Shown here: piece by piece, positions 25,519 through 36,915 of the stretch
How positions within the stretch are numbered: position 1 is the first letter of the stretch
Layout of the letters: each line of letters starts with the position of its first letter
Assembly (NCBI GenBank): GCA_030765065.1
Contig: CM060983.1
Span: 231,889,646 to 231,953,645, forward strand
Length of the DNA: 64,000 nt
Direction: 5' to 3'
Source: Deroplatys truncata
Taxonomy: Eukaryota; Arthropoda; Insecta; Mantodea; Mantidae
Translations under genes and position numbers: made by a program
Notes under the pieces: model-generated
What the model was told of the DNA's origin: nothing
Databases searched by the model: none
Seen by the model: only the letters and a program-made list of their open reading frames with translations

Positions 25519-27854
25519 CTGAAATTAAACACCCTTATATACAGAGGTGATAGATTGGATTTAGTTCCAGTTGCGTTAATCGACTTTCTTTTTTTTAAAG
25601 TTTGTAAATGAATGTTCGTCTAATGTATTTACTGGTAGAATGTGTTCAAATTTTCAAAAGAATCTGGAATGAGAGAACCTCAAATGTGGCAAATGTTAAT
25701 GCTAAACATTTAAAGTGCTTGAAGTGTAACTAACGGAGTTGAAACTCTTAAGAAACATAGTATTGAAATAAACGCTCTCTCTGAAACAACCAGAACAGTG
25801 AATGACGTGTCTATTCTAGTTTTGAAAGACAGTAAATTAATAATTTGCTATTCCTTATTTTATAAAAATCAGGACATGTATACCATGTGGAGTACCTAAT
25901 CATTTAGTATTGTATCTAGAAATAATGTTTTGATATAAACTATTAGAATATCTACCTGAACCACAAAAGAACTCTATAATTCAGTGTGAGCAATATAACC
26001 ACTTTTAAACATATGTAGCATAAGGTGTACTAATTTCACCAATAACTACCTTTGATATTGAAAAGTGATTTATCGCTTGTTACAGTTGATCTGCAAACCT
26101 GTTGTGTTTCTGAGGTACAAATGACCAGTTGGGTGTGCTTGGATTCCGAAGCTTGTTTTGATGATCAAGAATGCTGCACAACCGTTAGGTGTGTTATGAA
26201 ATGTTTTAGTTGTGCATGTAATATCAGTTGGTTGTGGTATTTGTTTGTATTCTGAGAACTACAGCAACAGCTTGGATTGCGAAGAAATTGTTAATGTGAA
26301 GATGTAGGTTAAGATATTTAAATGCGTTGAAATTTCTGGATTGGTTTGGGTTAAAAAAAATAATTTGTTAGATGCGTATTACTTGTGAGTGAACCACCTA
26401 AAGTTCACATTTGAATTTCCTTAGGAACATTTATTGCTGTATACTGGGTCCCTAGGAGATACATTGGTTTGCTTATGTCAGAGCCAAATGATAACCTGGG
26501 ATGTCCTTGGGAATAAATAGTGTAAGGAACTTCGAAATTCTTTTTCGCGTATTGCAGACAGGTTGGGTTAAGGATCAGGGTGGGTTTCGGGATTAACATC
26601 AAATGGAATAGGATGCGTAAGTTGTTGCTGTTTCTCTGTAAATATGTGTTCGTTGTATTGAAGTTTTGGTAAGAGGAGGTGTTTCTTTGATAATAAAAAT
26701 AGTAATGTGTTTGTACATCGGAAATGTAGTGTGAAGAGTAGAAAATTCTTCTTGTCTTAGAAATTGACTTTTGATGTAGTCCAAAATTAATGTAGATTTA
26801 GGTAAATGGTGATGGTGTGAATGTTTAAAGTACTGGAAACATACTACACATTCCTGTTGTTGTGTTGCATGTGAATGAATGGATTGCGGAATGTCTGCTC
26901 AAAGTTTGGTCCTCATTATGTAGACTGTTGAATAGCTGTCTGTGAAGACTGATTAACGGAATTAGCCAGGAAGAATGGGTATGCAGAGAGAGAGGTTTCC
27001 GTAATTAGCAATACTGAAAAGGCTTGGTAAGTAATAGAAGTTAAATTACAGTGTATGATTTGATTAGTGGATAGAAATAAAGTTCCATCAAAGTTAAAAA
27101 CTATGTTAGAATAGTTTTAATAGCTAAGTGAACTTCAAAATTCAATTACAATTTGGTACATTATCAATTTGCTTATAAGGATTTGAGGTTTTCTTGTCTC
27201 AGAAAATAAACATAATGGTAATGAGATGTACTTGTTCTGACACCGTTTGTTAATTAAACATGCTTCACTTGTTGTAGCTTCTGTTCATTCTTGTTCAAGA
27301 TTTTTGAAATAATTGGGAAAGAACAACTTAAAAGTTGGCAAAAGTGAATGGTACAGATTTAAAGTATTGAAAATATTAAATATTGAGTTCTACATCAGAG
27401 AATAAATTGTTAAGAGTCCTGTTTAAGAACTTTATCTCACACAACCAGAAGAGTGGATAAATTTCCAATTGACTGACTTAAAATTAACCATTTGTACTTT
27501 GGTACTTGTTCTTTTATAAAAAAGGGATGTGTACTTGTTTCAGATGGGCAGGGAAGCCATTCTGATTCTGAGCTATAAATGGACCTTTTAGATGTGCCTG
27601 GAGTATATAATTAGTTTTGGATGTCAACAGTGGCTGTAAATCCTTCACTTCTATTAGCAGTACTCGGTGAACATGGTAAGTAATAGAAATTCAAAGACAG
27701 AGCAATTGTCTTGATATCATTGGCACACATATTTGACATTTCGTCGAAGTTAAGAACCAAGTTTTAACTGTTAAACTGTCTAAGTGTTCTCTGAATATTA
27801 ACTTGAATTTTATAGTAAGCACCTTGCTGTTATAGTTGTTTGAGGATTAATCAG
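25519..27854 (+). repeat. Array unit 11 (type B, telomere-side edge unit)
   Basis: Segment a is 26086-26307 with the same 5 bp loss as unit 10. About 200 bp is missing just before segment b (27544-27675): GGGATGTGT runs straight into ACTTGTTTCAG near 27,530. Divergence rises sharply from about 26,800, as expected of an edge unit escaping homogenisation. Confidence 0.85.
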
Positions 27855-28795
27855 CTGAAAATTAAACTTCCTAAAACACAGAGGTAATGGACTGTATTTA
27901 GAATCAATGCTATTACTCAACGTTGTTTTTCTTTCACTTTGGAAATGAGAAATGTTCCACTTCATTTATTTAGTACTGGATATTGCTCAGATTTTCAAAA
28001 TAGCCTAGAATGAAAGAACTGCTAACATACAAATTTTAGTGTTACACTTTGAAAGCACCCATAATATAACCTTCCGCGTGTAAATTCTGAAAAGAGATGT
28101 TATTTAATGGTTAAAGCTTTCTCTTAAATAACTAGTACACTGAATGAAGTTCCAGTCCTGTGTTTTCAAAGTAGTGTACTAATAATTTATCTGTATTTTA
28201 ATAAAAATAGGGATTTGCATATTGGTGAAATGATTAATTTTTTTGTAGGGTATTAGCAAAATAAAAGTTTTCTGAGAAGTATTAAATGCATTTACATGGA
28301 CCCGAAAACACACCTATTATTGAATTTAATCACTAAGTTACTTTTGAAAATATCCGGTTTAAAGATATAAGAGTTGTTAATTTCTGTGATTATTGTATCA
28401 GAAAGGTGTTTGAACAATTGGTTGGAAGCATTGCAAACAATTTTATAAGATAGAATAAATAATTTTTGTATTAGAATTTAACTTATGATCTTGTTTGAAA
28501 TTCTTTTGGGTTTATACAAATTTGTTGCTGTTAGTGTTTAAAAGGTTTAAGTTGATAACATATTTTTCTGAAATTTTGTTGCATGTAAATCAGTCGAATA
28601 TGGAGGGACTGACCAAAGCATTCCTCAACAGAAGGCTGGAGAGTGACTGTAAATATTGTGATTGAGAAAAGTAGTTGGAACTAATTGCTGTCTTGAATGA
28701 ATATGGTAAATAATAGAAATCAAATGATGGTTTTTTTATACATTGATATTATAATGGAAAAGTGATTTGTATTGTGATCATAATTGTTAGTTTTA
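27855..28795 (+). repeat. Diverged partial copy of the array unit
   Basis: It opens with CTGAAAATTAAACTTCC, the degenerate counterpart of the unit start, and follows the first ~560 bp of the unit with many substitutions. Segment a is not recognisable. A later block ends TGAATGAATATG followed by GTAAATAATAG, matching the donor block of the young units. Confidence 0.7.
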
Positions 28796-31700
28796 GATGC
28801 ATAGTTAGTCCTGATTTTGGGTGATAAAAGTTTTGAATGCAATTTGAATATGAATTGTCTTTTAGACAATAAAATTGGGGCATAAGCTATTATGTGTATT
28901 AGAAAATACTTTAAATCTGCATGCAAAATAGTAAGTATTACTTATAGCAAATTTTTATGGCGGTTACAGCAAGACATGACAATTTAAAGTCGTTTTGGTT
29001 TACGATAGCAAGATCTGCATGAAATATGGGAAAATCTTGGGTATTGATAGCTGAAATAGATTTGATTTAAAGAATTGCATTTGTTTAAATGTGAATCACC
29101 TTGAATTGAGGTTGTAGGTTCATATTTGAATTTCCTTAAGTGTATTTGGTTATTTTTTGCTGGGTCCCATGGTTATTAACTCCTTTGCTTAATTGGCCAG
29201 TTGGGGTACATTTCTGTGGAACTCGGTTGGAACCATTTCTGGAAGTAATTTAAAATGTTTTCAGTTTTTGTGGTGGTTAATGTAAAAAGAGATATGCAAA
29301 ATAAATAGTGTTGCTGTAGGTCTCTAAATATTAGCTAATTGTTGTTAGTTGAGGGAAAAGGAATTTATGGATCAATTGTGTGGTGTGTTATGGTATGGTG
29401 TGTGTGGTGATATTGAAGAAAAAATTGCATTTCTGATTATAATTTATATGTTTTGGATGTAGTGTTTGGATTTAGGAACATGGCATTACTCTGAAGGTTT
29501 TCAAAATTAAATTATATTAGGCTTTTATTATCTGTTGCATGTTAGTGTTAGGAGTATATAATGTCCAAGATGTGGTCCTGAAACAAATACTGGAGATTGA
29601 TAATTTATGCAGTGTGCGATTGAGAAAGGTATGCAGTAGAAATGTTTTCCAGAAGGGGATAATGGGCCCTGAATTAATATTGTTGAATGAATGTGGTAAG
29701 TAATAGAGGTGAAATGAGTATGTTGGTTTGATATTAAATAGCAATAATTAGATTTGCACTGTAATATGAGTAGTATTTGTTTTCTTTCAGATGTGCAGTT
29801 GGACTATTGTGATTTTGAGTTACAAATGGAACTACTGGATGTGCTTGGAGGACCAAGTTGCCTTACTACCATCAGAATGAGGAATAAATGCACAATTGAT
29901 GTAAGTGCTGTCAGCAATGAAATGCCTTAATGTTGCAAGTAAAGTAGCTGGCATTAATTGAGATATTTGTTTGCTTTTACTTTTGAGAGCTAGAGGAATA
30001 CATGGGACTTTGAAGAAGTTGTTGTTTATGATAAGATAGACAGACAGACAGATTGTTTGGAATATGGGAGTATTTGGGGCATTGATAGCTGAAATACATT
30101 TGTATAAAGAAACTTATGATGGTTAGATGTGTAATTGAGTGAAACAGAATTGCCTTTAATTTGAGATGGAGGTTGACATTTCAGATTTCCTTAAGTGTAT
30201 TTGGTTCCTATATGCTGGGTCCCAAGGTTATAAACTCCTTTGCTTAGTTGGCCAATTGGGGTGCATTTCTGCAGAAATCAGTTGGAATCAATGCCGGAAG
30301 GGGGTTTGAATTGTTTTTGGGTTTATGGAAGTTAATGTGAAAAGGGATATAAAACATAAATGGTGTTTGCTGTGTCTCTCAAAATAATAGTTGTTTGATG
30401 TTGGTTCTTAGGCAAGGGAGAAGGCTTTTTTGCTAAGGTGTCTCGCAAACTTTGTATTTTATGGAAATAAATTATTGGAGGTAGCTTTTGGTTTTAGTAC
30501 ACTGTTAGAGCCTGAAACTTGCAAAATGAAAAACTATAGTAGATATTTGTGAACTTATGTTGTATATAAATGTATGGAATGGAATGTCTAAGATGTGATC
30601 TTCAAACTAAAATTGCAATTTGATTGTATATAAAAACTGTGGTTGAGGGATTAAGCAGGTCAAATCTCTTCATAGAATGGGGGATTGGGCCCCAAATTAG
30701 CAGTCTTAAATGAAAGTGGTAAATAATAAAAATCACATTACGTAGTGGAATTACATTATTTATATTGATTTACAGTATAATGTGTTTGTTTTTCATGGGC
30801 AGCTAAACCATTGTGATTTAGAACTATAATTTGACCTGTTGAATGTGCATGCATGACATTGCTCTAGAAGAGCAGAAATGGGAATAATATCCAGGCGAGA
30901 TATGAAGTACTATTATTGTGCATGGAAATTAGCAAGTGTTAATTGTAGTTGTTTCTTGAGAGCTATAGCAAGACTGGTTATTTTGAAAAACTTGTGAATG
31001 AGAAGATAAAAAGCCCATATAGATAGTATGGGGATAGCTGAAATGAATGTGGTTAAAGAGTTAATGTATGGTGTTAGATGCATATCTGATAAAAGGTGAA
31101 TTGTTTTGAATTTGGAGGCATAGGTTAACATTCGAGTTTCCTTAAGAGTATTTGGTTCCTCTATGCTGGGTTCCAAGGTTATAAATTCCTTTGCTTAATT
31201 GGCCAGTTGGGGTGCATTTCTGCGGAACTCAGTTGGAATCGATGCCGGAAGGAGGTTTGAATTGTTTTTGGGTTTATTGGAGTTAATGTGAAAAGCAATA
31301 TGAAATGTAAATGGTGTTTGCTGTGGATCTCAAGATATTGGCTGGTTGGTGTTGGTTAAGTGAGGAAGAAGGTTTTAATGGCTCAGTTGTTTGGCAAACA
31401 CTGTTTGAGGTTTTTATTGAAGAAAATATTGGTTTTGTGTTCAGAAATGATAGATTTTGGGTTTAGGGCACAGTGTTGTTCTGAAAGCTTTCAACATAAA
31501 ATATTATAATAGATGTTTCTGGTTTTCTGTTGCATCTTAATGTACGGAATGGGATGTCTAAGATTTGGTCCTCGAAAGAACACTGGAGATTGACTATTTA
31601 TGAAGACTATGCTTGAGAGAACTAGCAGGGAGAAATTTCTGCACAGAATGAGTGAATGGACCCTGATGAGCAGTCTTGAATGAACATGGTAAGTAAGAAA

Positions 31701-33152
31701 ATTAGATTACACAGTATAATTACATGAATATCTATTGTGGAAAATGGATTTGCAGTATAATAATATTTGAGTTGCTTTTTTTGTGGGCCAGTAAAGTATC
31801 ATGATTTTGAGCTATATATATATATTGGATGTGCTTCAAGAACGAAATTGCTTATGGACAACATGAATGGGAAATGATCCCCAGGAGTGTTATGGAATGC
31901 TTTGTGTATGTAAGGTAATAAGTGTTTATAGTAGTAATGTTTTTTAGAGAAATGTAGCAAGACTTGGTATTTGGAAGAAATTGTTAATTGAAAGATAAAA
32001 TGCCTAGGATAGATAGATGCATTTGAAGAATAGGGATAGTTGAAATAGATGTGGTTAAAGAATTAATGTAAGGTGTTGGATGTATAATTGATAAAAGGTT
32101 AATTGTCTTGAATTGGAGATGCATGTTAATGTTTGGATTTCCTAAAGTGCATTTGGTTCCATTATGCTGGGTCCTAAGGTTATAAACTCCTTTGCTTAAT
32201 TGGCCAGTTGGGGTGCATTTCTGCGGAACTCAGTTGGAATCATTTCCAGAAGGAAGTTCAAATCTTTCGTGGGTTTGTTGTGGTTGATGTGAAAAGGGAT
32301 ATGATATGTATATAGTGTTATGGCTCTCAAAATATTAGCCATTTAGTGTTGGTTATTAAATGAGGGAAATAGTTTTAGGTTCAGTTGTGCAGTATTGAGA
32401 GTTTGTATTTTTATTGAAGAAAAGTTTGGGTTTTTGTTTAGAAATAATAACGCTTTGATGTAGTGTTTGGGTTGATGAAGATGGTGTTGATCAGAAATTT
32501 TCCAAAATAATATATTATAATAGGTGTGGTTGTATGTTGTATGTAAATGAATGGAATGTGGATGTCTGTAAAAGACGAGGATCCTCAAATGAAGTTTGAA
32601 GAATATCTGTTTATGAATAATGTGATGGAGAGAATTAGCTGGGAGAAATTGTTAACCAGGACAGTATGGTGGATCCTGACTGAGCAGTCTAGAATACAGA
32701 TTGTAAGTACTAGAAATTAAGTGGTAGTGAAATTATGTTGATATTTATAGTGGGAAAAGTTGTTTGTTGTAATTATAGGTATTTTTGGTTTTGGTATGTA
32801 GCAAGATTGTCCCAAATTTGAGGTAGAAGTGCTGAATGCATTTGGAGGATGAAATTGCTTTACTACTAGGCATAAATGCACAACTAATATGTTGTTAGTA
32901 AAGTAGGAGGTGTTAAATGTAGTATTTGTTTCTTTCATTTGAGAGCTAGAACAAGACATAGAATTTTGAAGAAATATTTAGTGCTAAGATAAAGCTTAAT
33001 TTAGGGAGATGTTTGGTATATGAGAATAGTTTGGACACTGATATTTGAAGTAGATTTGTTCAAAAAAAATTGTTGATTAGATGCATAATTGGTTAAAATT
33101 GAATTTCCTTCAATTGGAGATGGAGGTTCACATTTTGACTTTGTTAAGAGTG
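28796..33152 (+). repeat. Old ~1.0 kb monomers of the array family (five copies)
   Basis: Exon-start-like sequence (TTTAG/TTTCAG followed by ATGxGCAG or a variant) recurs at about 28796, 29791, 30797, 31780 and 32795, spacing 983-1015 bp. Four copies carry the conserved core (near 29132, 30187, 31138 and 32139). Donor-like ends include GTAAGTAATAG at 29696 and GTAAGTAAG near 31690. The fifth copy is cut off inside its core. Spacers are only ~90-110 bp here against ~740 bp in young units. Segment starts read as a protein-like phrase (DFELQMELLDVL at 29791), homologous to segments a and b, so the young 2.55 kb unit is a dimer of two such monomers. Confidence 0.75.
30165..30309 (+). pseudogene. 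Conserved core reading frame, old copy
   Basis: A frame entering near 30165 and stopping with TGA at 30307 reads through the best-conserved block of the family. It includes FLKCIWFLYAGSQGYK followed by KLLCLVGQLGCISAEISW. The same frame is open in the copies at 31138-31260 and 34945-35142. It carries one TAA in the copy at 32139 and one in the copy at 29132. The other two frames hold stops in the copy I checked. Spacing Cys-x2-Gly-x10-Trp plus the upstream Gly-x4-Leu resembles the B-C region of immunoglobulin-like domains. That is inference from a short pattern and not a family assignment. Confidence 0.35.
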
Positions 33153-34440
33153 GTATAGCTATGGGATCTTTATATCAGGGTATTCATGAGTGTATTTTGA
33201 AATGACAACACCAATTTAGTTAGCTGATAAATTCTAATGTTGATTAAAATGCTCAGTTTGAGAAGAGTTGCTGACTGTTGAATTTATGAATTAATTACTT
33301 CTATAACAATTAGCGAAGCGTCAGTTGCAGAAATGTTACTTCAGAAAATCCCTCTCAATAGCTGATAAACCTTCCTAACACCAGCGTGTTCATGTGTGGT
33401 ACAGAATTGAAAACTTATATACGAGAACAAGTCGCAGAGTCGAGAATCTCTGGTGAGTCATGAATGTCTGATTTAGAATGTGTGAACTTTGCTTAACTTA
33501 AACTCTGCCAACATATGAATTCCAATACTGAGGTTCCTTCTTATGTTTTGGATCTGGATGATATATAGTGCTTTAACGTTTTATATGGTTTTAATGTATT
33601 TGCGAGAAACACTTAAATGTTTGAAATAAATTGTGTGTGTTAAAGAGTTCTACATTTCTTGTGTACTACGTTTTCATCTATTGCTTAACATTTACTCGTT
33701 GAAAATTATACAAAATTCCTTTGAATGAAGAAGACTTGAAAGGCTATTTCCAAAACAGCCAAGGCATACATTTTATTTGTCATGTAAATATCTTTAATAT
33801 ATGCTGTGTTAATGAAAATTTTTAAGCAATTTATGTTGAAAACTGTTCTATGTAAAGGGTAGTGGATATTCTTTGCAATTTCTGGTGAAATCTTTGTATC
33901 AAATGTTTGGGTGGAATTTAATACGTCTTGTAACTACTATGTATGTGATAGAAAAATTAAAAACTAAATTAAATAATGTTTTGTTTCTATCTTTTTGTCA
34001 AACTTAATATATACTTAATGCTTTCCCAATGATTCTGTGCATAATTATTGTGTAGTTTACGTATGCTTTGTTTTAAACATTATTTATGTTTGGTTTGATC
34101 TACGTGTTTTGTTTTATGGTGTTATTGCTTTTGATTTTGTGTTTTTGCATGCAATCTGCTCATTTTATGTGTGTTACTCCCATGTTTATGCGTATTTCAG
34201 TTTTATTTCCCCTTATAGAGAGAACACACATTACTTATGCATTCAATGTAGTTGCCTTTCCAGCTTGTTCTCTTATTCAAAATGTGTAATTCAATGTAAT
34301 AATGTGTGTTCCCCAGTTGCTTAATATCTAGTGATGTTAAATATTACATTGGTATTGGCTGACATGCAATGGATACACAGTTGAGATTTTGATACTTTAA
34401 TAAGCAGTGCATGCAAGTTTCTGTAGTAAATAGTTGTCAC
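33153..34440. other. Unrelated 1.29 kb stretch inside the old monomers
   Basis: Homology to the monomers stops inside the core (TTGTTAAGAGTG) and resumes at about 34,441, 1.29 kb later, where monomers normally have about 400 bp. The stretch includes a more complex, CpG-containing piece (33345-33457) preceded by TTACTTCAG and followed by the donor-like GTGAGTCATG, then A+T-rich DNA. I saw no terminal repeats or known protein. Confidence 0.5.
33625..33645 (+). terminator. Possible polyadenylation signal
   Basis: AATAAA at 33625-33630 is followed at once by TTGTGTGTGTTAAAG, a GT-rich downstream-element-like run. It lies about 280 bp after the acceptor-like TTACTTCAG at 33344, on the same strand as the array's splice-like sites. 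AATAAA is common in A+T-rich DNA, so this is weak. Confidence 0.2.
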
Positions 34441-35265
34441 ACAAGAGTTACTTGTGAATGTTTGGTTTGGAATGTTTGTCCTCAAACGAATGCATACTGG
34501 AGATTGACTATGAAGACTGTGGTTGAGATAATTCGTTGGGACAAATTTCTACAAAGAACAGGAGAATGGGTCCTGAAATAGCAGTGTTGAATGAACCTGG
34601 TAAGCAACAGAAATCAGATTGCATTGTGTAATTACATGAAGATTTATAGTAGAAAATCTATTTGCAGTGTAGTAATATTTGTGTTTGTTATGGGCAGTTA
34701 AACCATTATGATTTTGAGTTGCAAATAGAGCTGTTGGATATGCTTTGAGGATGAAATAGCTTTTGAACAATAAGAATGGGCATTGATCTTAGGTATATTA
34801 TGAAATGCTTTAATTGTGCATGTCAAGTCATAAATGTTAATAGTAGTAGGTTTCTGACAAGTATAATAATAGTAGTCTGGCACTGATAGCTTAAAAAGAT
34901 CTGGTTAAAGAATTAATGTATGGTGTTGGATGTATAATTGATAAAAGATTAATTGTTTTGAATTGGACATGCATGTTAATGTTTTGGATTTCCTTAAGTG
35001 CATTTGGTTCCATTATGCTGGGTCCCAAGGTTATAAACTCCTTTGCTTAATTGGCCAATTGGGGTGCATTTCTATGGAACTCAGTTGGAATCATTTCTGG
35101 AAGGCAGTTCAAATTTTTCGTGGGTTTGTTGGCTTAATGTGAAAAGGAATATGATATGTAAATAGTGTTTCTGAATGTCTGAAAATGTTAGCTATTTGTA
35201 GCGATTGTTAGATAAGGTAAAAGCTTTTAACGGCTTATGTAGGTGCCATACTGTGTGTTTATTTA
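34441..35265 (+). repeat. Outermost old monomer of the array family
   Basis: It contains the donor block (GAATGAACCTG then GTAAGCAAC near 34600), an exon-start-like segment at about 34690 (ATGGGCAGTTAAACC) with the phrase YDFELQIELLDML, and the conserved core from 34990. Similarity fades at about 35,265, taken as the telomere-side end of the array family. Confidence 0.7.
34945..35142 (+). pseudogene. Conserved core reading frame, outermost copy
   Basis: This is the longest open version of the core. It is open from just after a TAA near 34942 to TGA at 35140-35142, about 65 codons, and includes FELDMHVNVLDFLKC and GQLGCISMELSWNHF. No start codon or splice site is established. It is probably a relic exon of whatever gene founded the array; its function is unrecognised. 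Confidence 0.3.
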
Positions 35266-36915
35266 TCCTCTGGTGTTAAGACAGAATTGCTGGTGAAATG
35301 ATGGAATTTTATTCTGTTTGTAAAGTGCAATATGCTCCCTAGCAGTTAAACTGGAAATTTGGCAACTTCTTTCTAAGGTTGTAATGGTCATCTATGTCGC
35401 CTCCTTACATTCATTTGCTTGAATTGTGTTTAGCTGTACGTGGTGTGAAAGAATAGGGGATGTAGGGAGTATTTCCTAAACAAGGACAACAGTTTAGTTT
35501 GATAAGATTGTGTATATAATTGTGTATTACTGATTTCTTTGATATAAATTGTTCCTTCCTACTCTGCCAGTCTCAGGATTGAAGTGAATGATGTTGGAGT
35601 ACATTACTTGGTATGGAATTAAGAATAGTTTGGAGGCATACTATCTCCTCTTAGTTAATAGGAATGTCTGTTGAATAGAAGGTGGTGGTTCTTATGTTTG
35701 CACATAAGCAGAGCCTCCTGATTACAGTTTTTGGAATAGAAAACAATTGGTTTTTTATACAGTGTTGCTATAGATAAAGCCAAAGTTGCAATTTTATTTA
35801 TTGTTTGCTTCATATTTGTTGTAAACATAGCAGTGACTGTTTTAAATAAGTGTGTTGTAAATGGTAAGGTTATAGTTTAGGTTATTTATGTAATAAGATG
35901 AAGAAATATCTCCACATGGTTTATTGAAGGCGTCCTGGTTGAGGGTAGCATGCTTTAACTGTGGTGTTTGCATTTGTCACAACCACAACTGACTGGGGGG
36001 AATAGTTTGTAATAAAGAAAGGGTAGAGATAACTTAAAGCTTGGCCTGAATGACCCTGTCATATTTTTGATAGTGGCAGAACTCAAATTAAGCCAGTGCT
36101 GGGTGAATAATATGGGACTGAATCAATTGATTAGTTCAACTTACATGGTTTAGTAACTCTTACCCTTTGGGGGCGTACCTTCAAGGATTTGCCATGATGT
36201 GCTGAGGAGTGTTGATTCAGGAATACTATAGCTGGCATAGATAAGGTGACCAGCCTGATGAATAGTCATAGCCGGAAGGTCAGATGGGTGAGCCGATGTG
36301 GTCAGTAGCAGACAGCTTACTCAGTCTTCTGAGCAAGAGCTGAGTGCCTTGTTAGTAGGATCTCTCTATTGTATGGTGACTTTTACTCTATATGGTATTC
36401 TACCACCCTGGATTTGCGTGGGTTTCTAGGATATTTCTAGAAACAAATCATTCTTTTAAGTTGCATGAAGTCACATTGTTCTAAAAGTTTCTATCTGGAA
36501 AGTGATCTAATGTTAAATTCCAATGGGACTACCACTAGGATGTAGTAAGTTGCTTTATCCAATCATGTATACAGTTTGCCAAAGCTTCAGCAGGTTAAGA
36601 AAATGCAAAATGAGATTCCATATAAATTGTGAAGATTGTGACTGACTAATAAAATGTTATATAGTAATATAAAATATGTATTCTTTAGTCACACATCTGA
36701 TACATTGTTTCCTATTTTAAAAACCAATTTAGTTTCAAAAGTTAATTTCTTCTGGTGAATATGACAGTTATAATTGAACCTGAGTTATGTGGATTATAAT
36801 TATGGGTAGTTTGAAAAATGAAATAAGAGATGAGGTATTGTTACAATAAGGTTGGTATAAGCCACTTGTTAAGGAATATGGTAGCATTAAAGTTAGTGGG
36901 TTTGTTAATGATAAC
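35266..36915. other. No recognisable gene
   Basis: This is A+T-rich DNA with no convincing ORF, RNA gene or repeat. The only notable item is an imperfect inverted repeat at about 36318-36340 (CTTACTCAG against CTGAGCAAG). The 36,200-36,400 stretch is more C+G balanced and may be a fragment of an unknown short repeat. Confidence 0.5.

Larger units (their letters stand above)
1..27854 (+). repeat. Subtelomeric tandem array, eleven ~2.55 kb units
   Basis: Eleven direct repeats begin at 1, 2571, 5129, 7664, 10231, 12791, 15326, 17849, 20399, 22967 and 25519, each opening with CTGAAATTAAACACCCTTAT. Spacings are 2523-2570 bp, except the last unit (2336 bp), which lost about 200 bp. The array is already under way at base 1. 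Each unit holds, in order: segment a (227 bp, preceded by TTACAG); a core with a ~32-codon frame beginning about +924; a block ending in the donor-like GTAAGTAAT near +1528; segment b (130 bp, after TTGTTTCAG and before GTAAGTAAT or a variant); and long A+T-rich spacers. Two sequence types, A and B, alternate irregularly. Orientation is set by the splice-like sites. Whether it is transcribed or coding is unknown. Confidence 0.95.

Noticed and set aside
1..27854. CRISPR array or ribosomal DNA as an explanation of the tandem repeat
   Set aside because: Unit length, lack of short spacers, eukaryotic telomere and transposons exclude CRISPR. No rRNA-like conserved sequence occurs in the units.
30039..30053. 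Short GACA microsatellite and the (TA)n run near 31811-31826
   Set aside because: Too short and ordinary to be informative.
34037..34324. Plus-strand 95-codon hydrophobic frame resembling a membrane protein
   Set aside because: T-rich DNA yields Phe/Tyr/Cys/Val-rich frames by chance; no homologue recognised, no promoter, and it lies in an unrelated insertion-like stretch.
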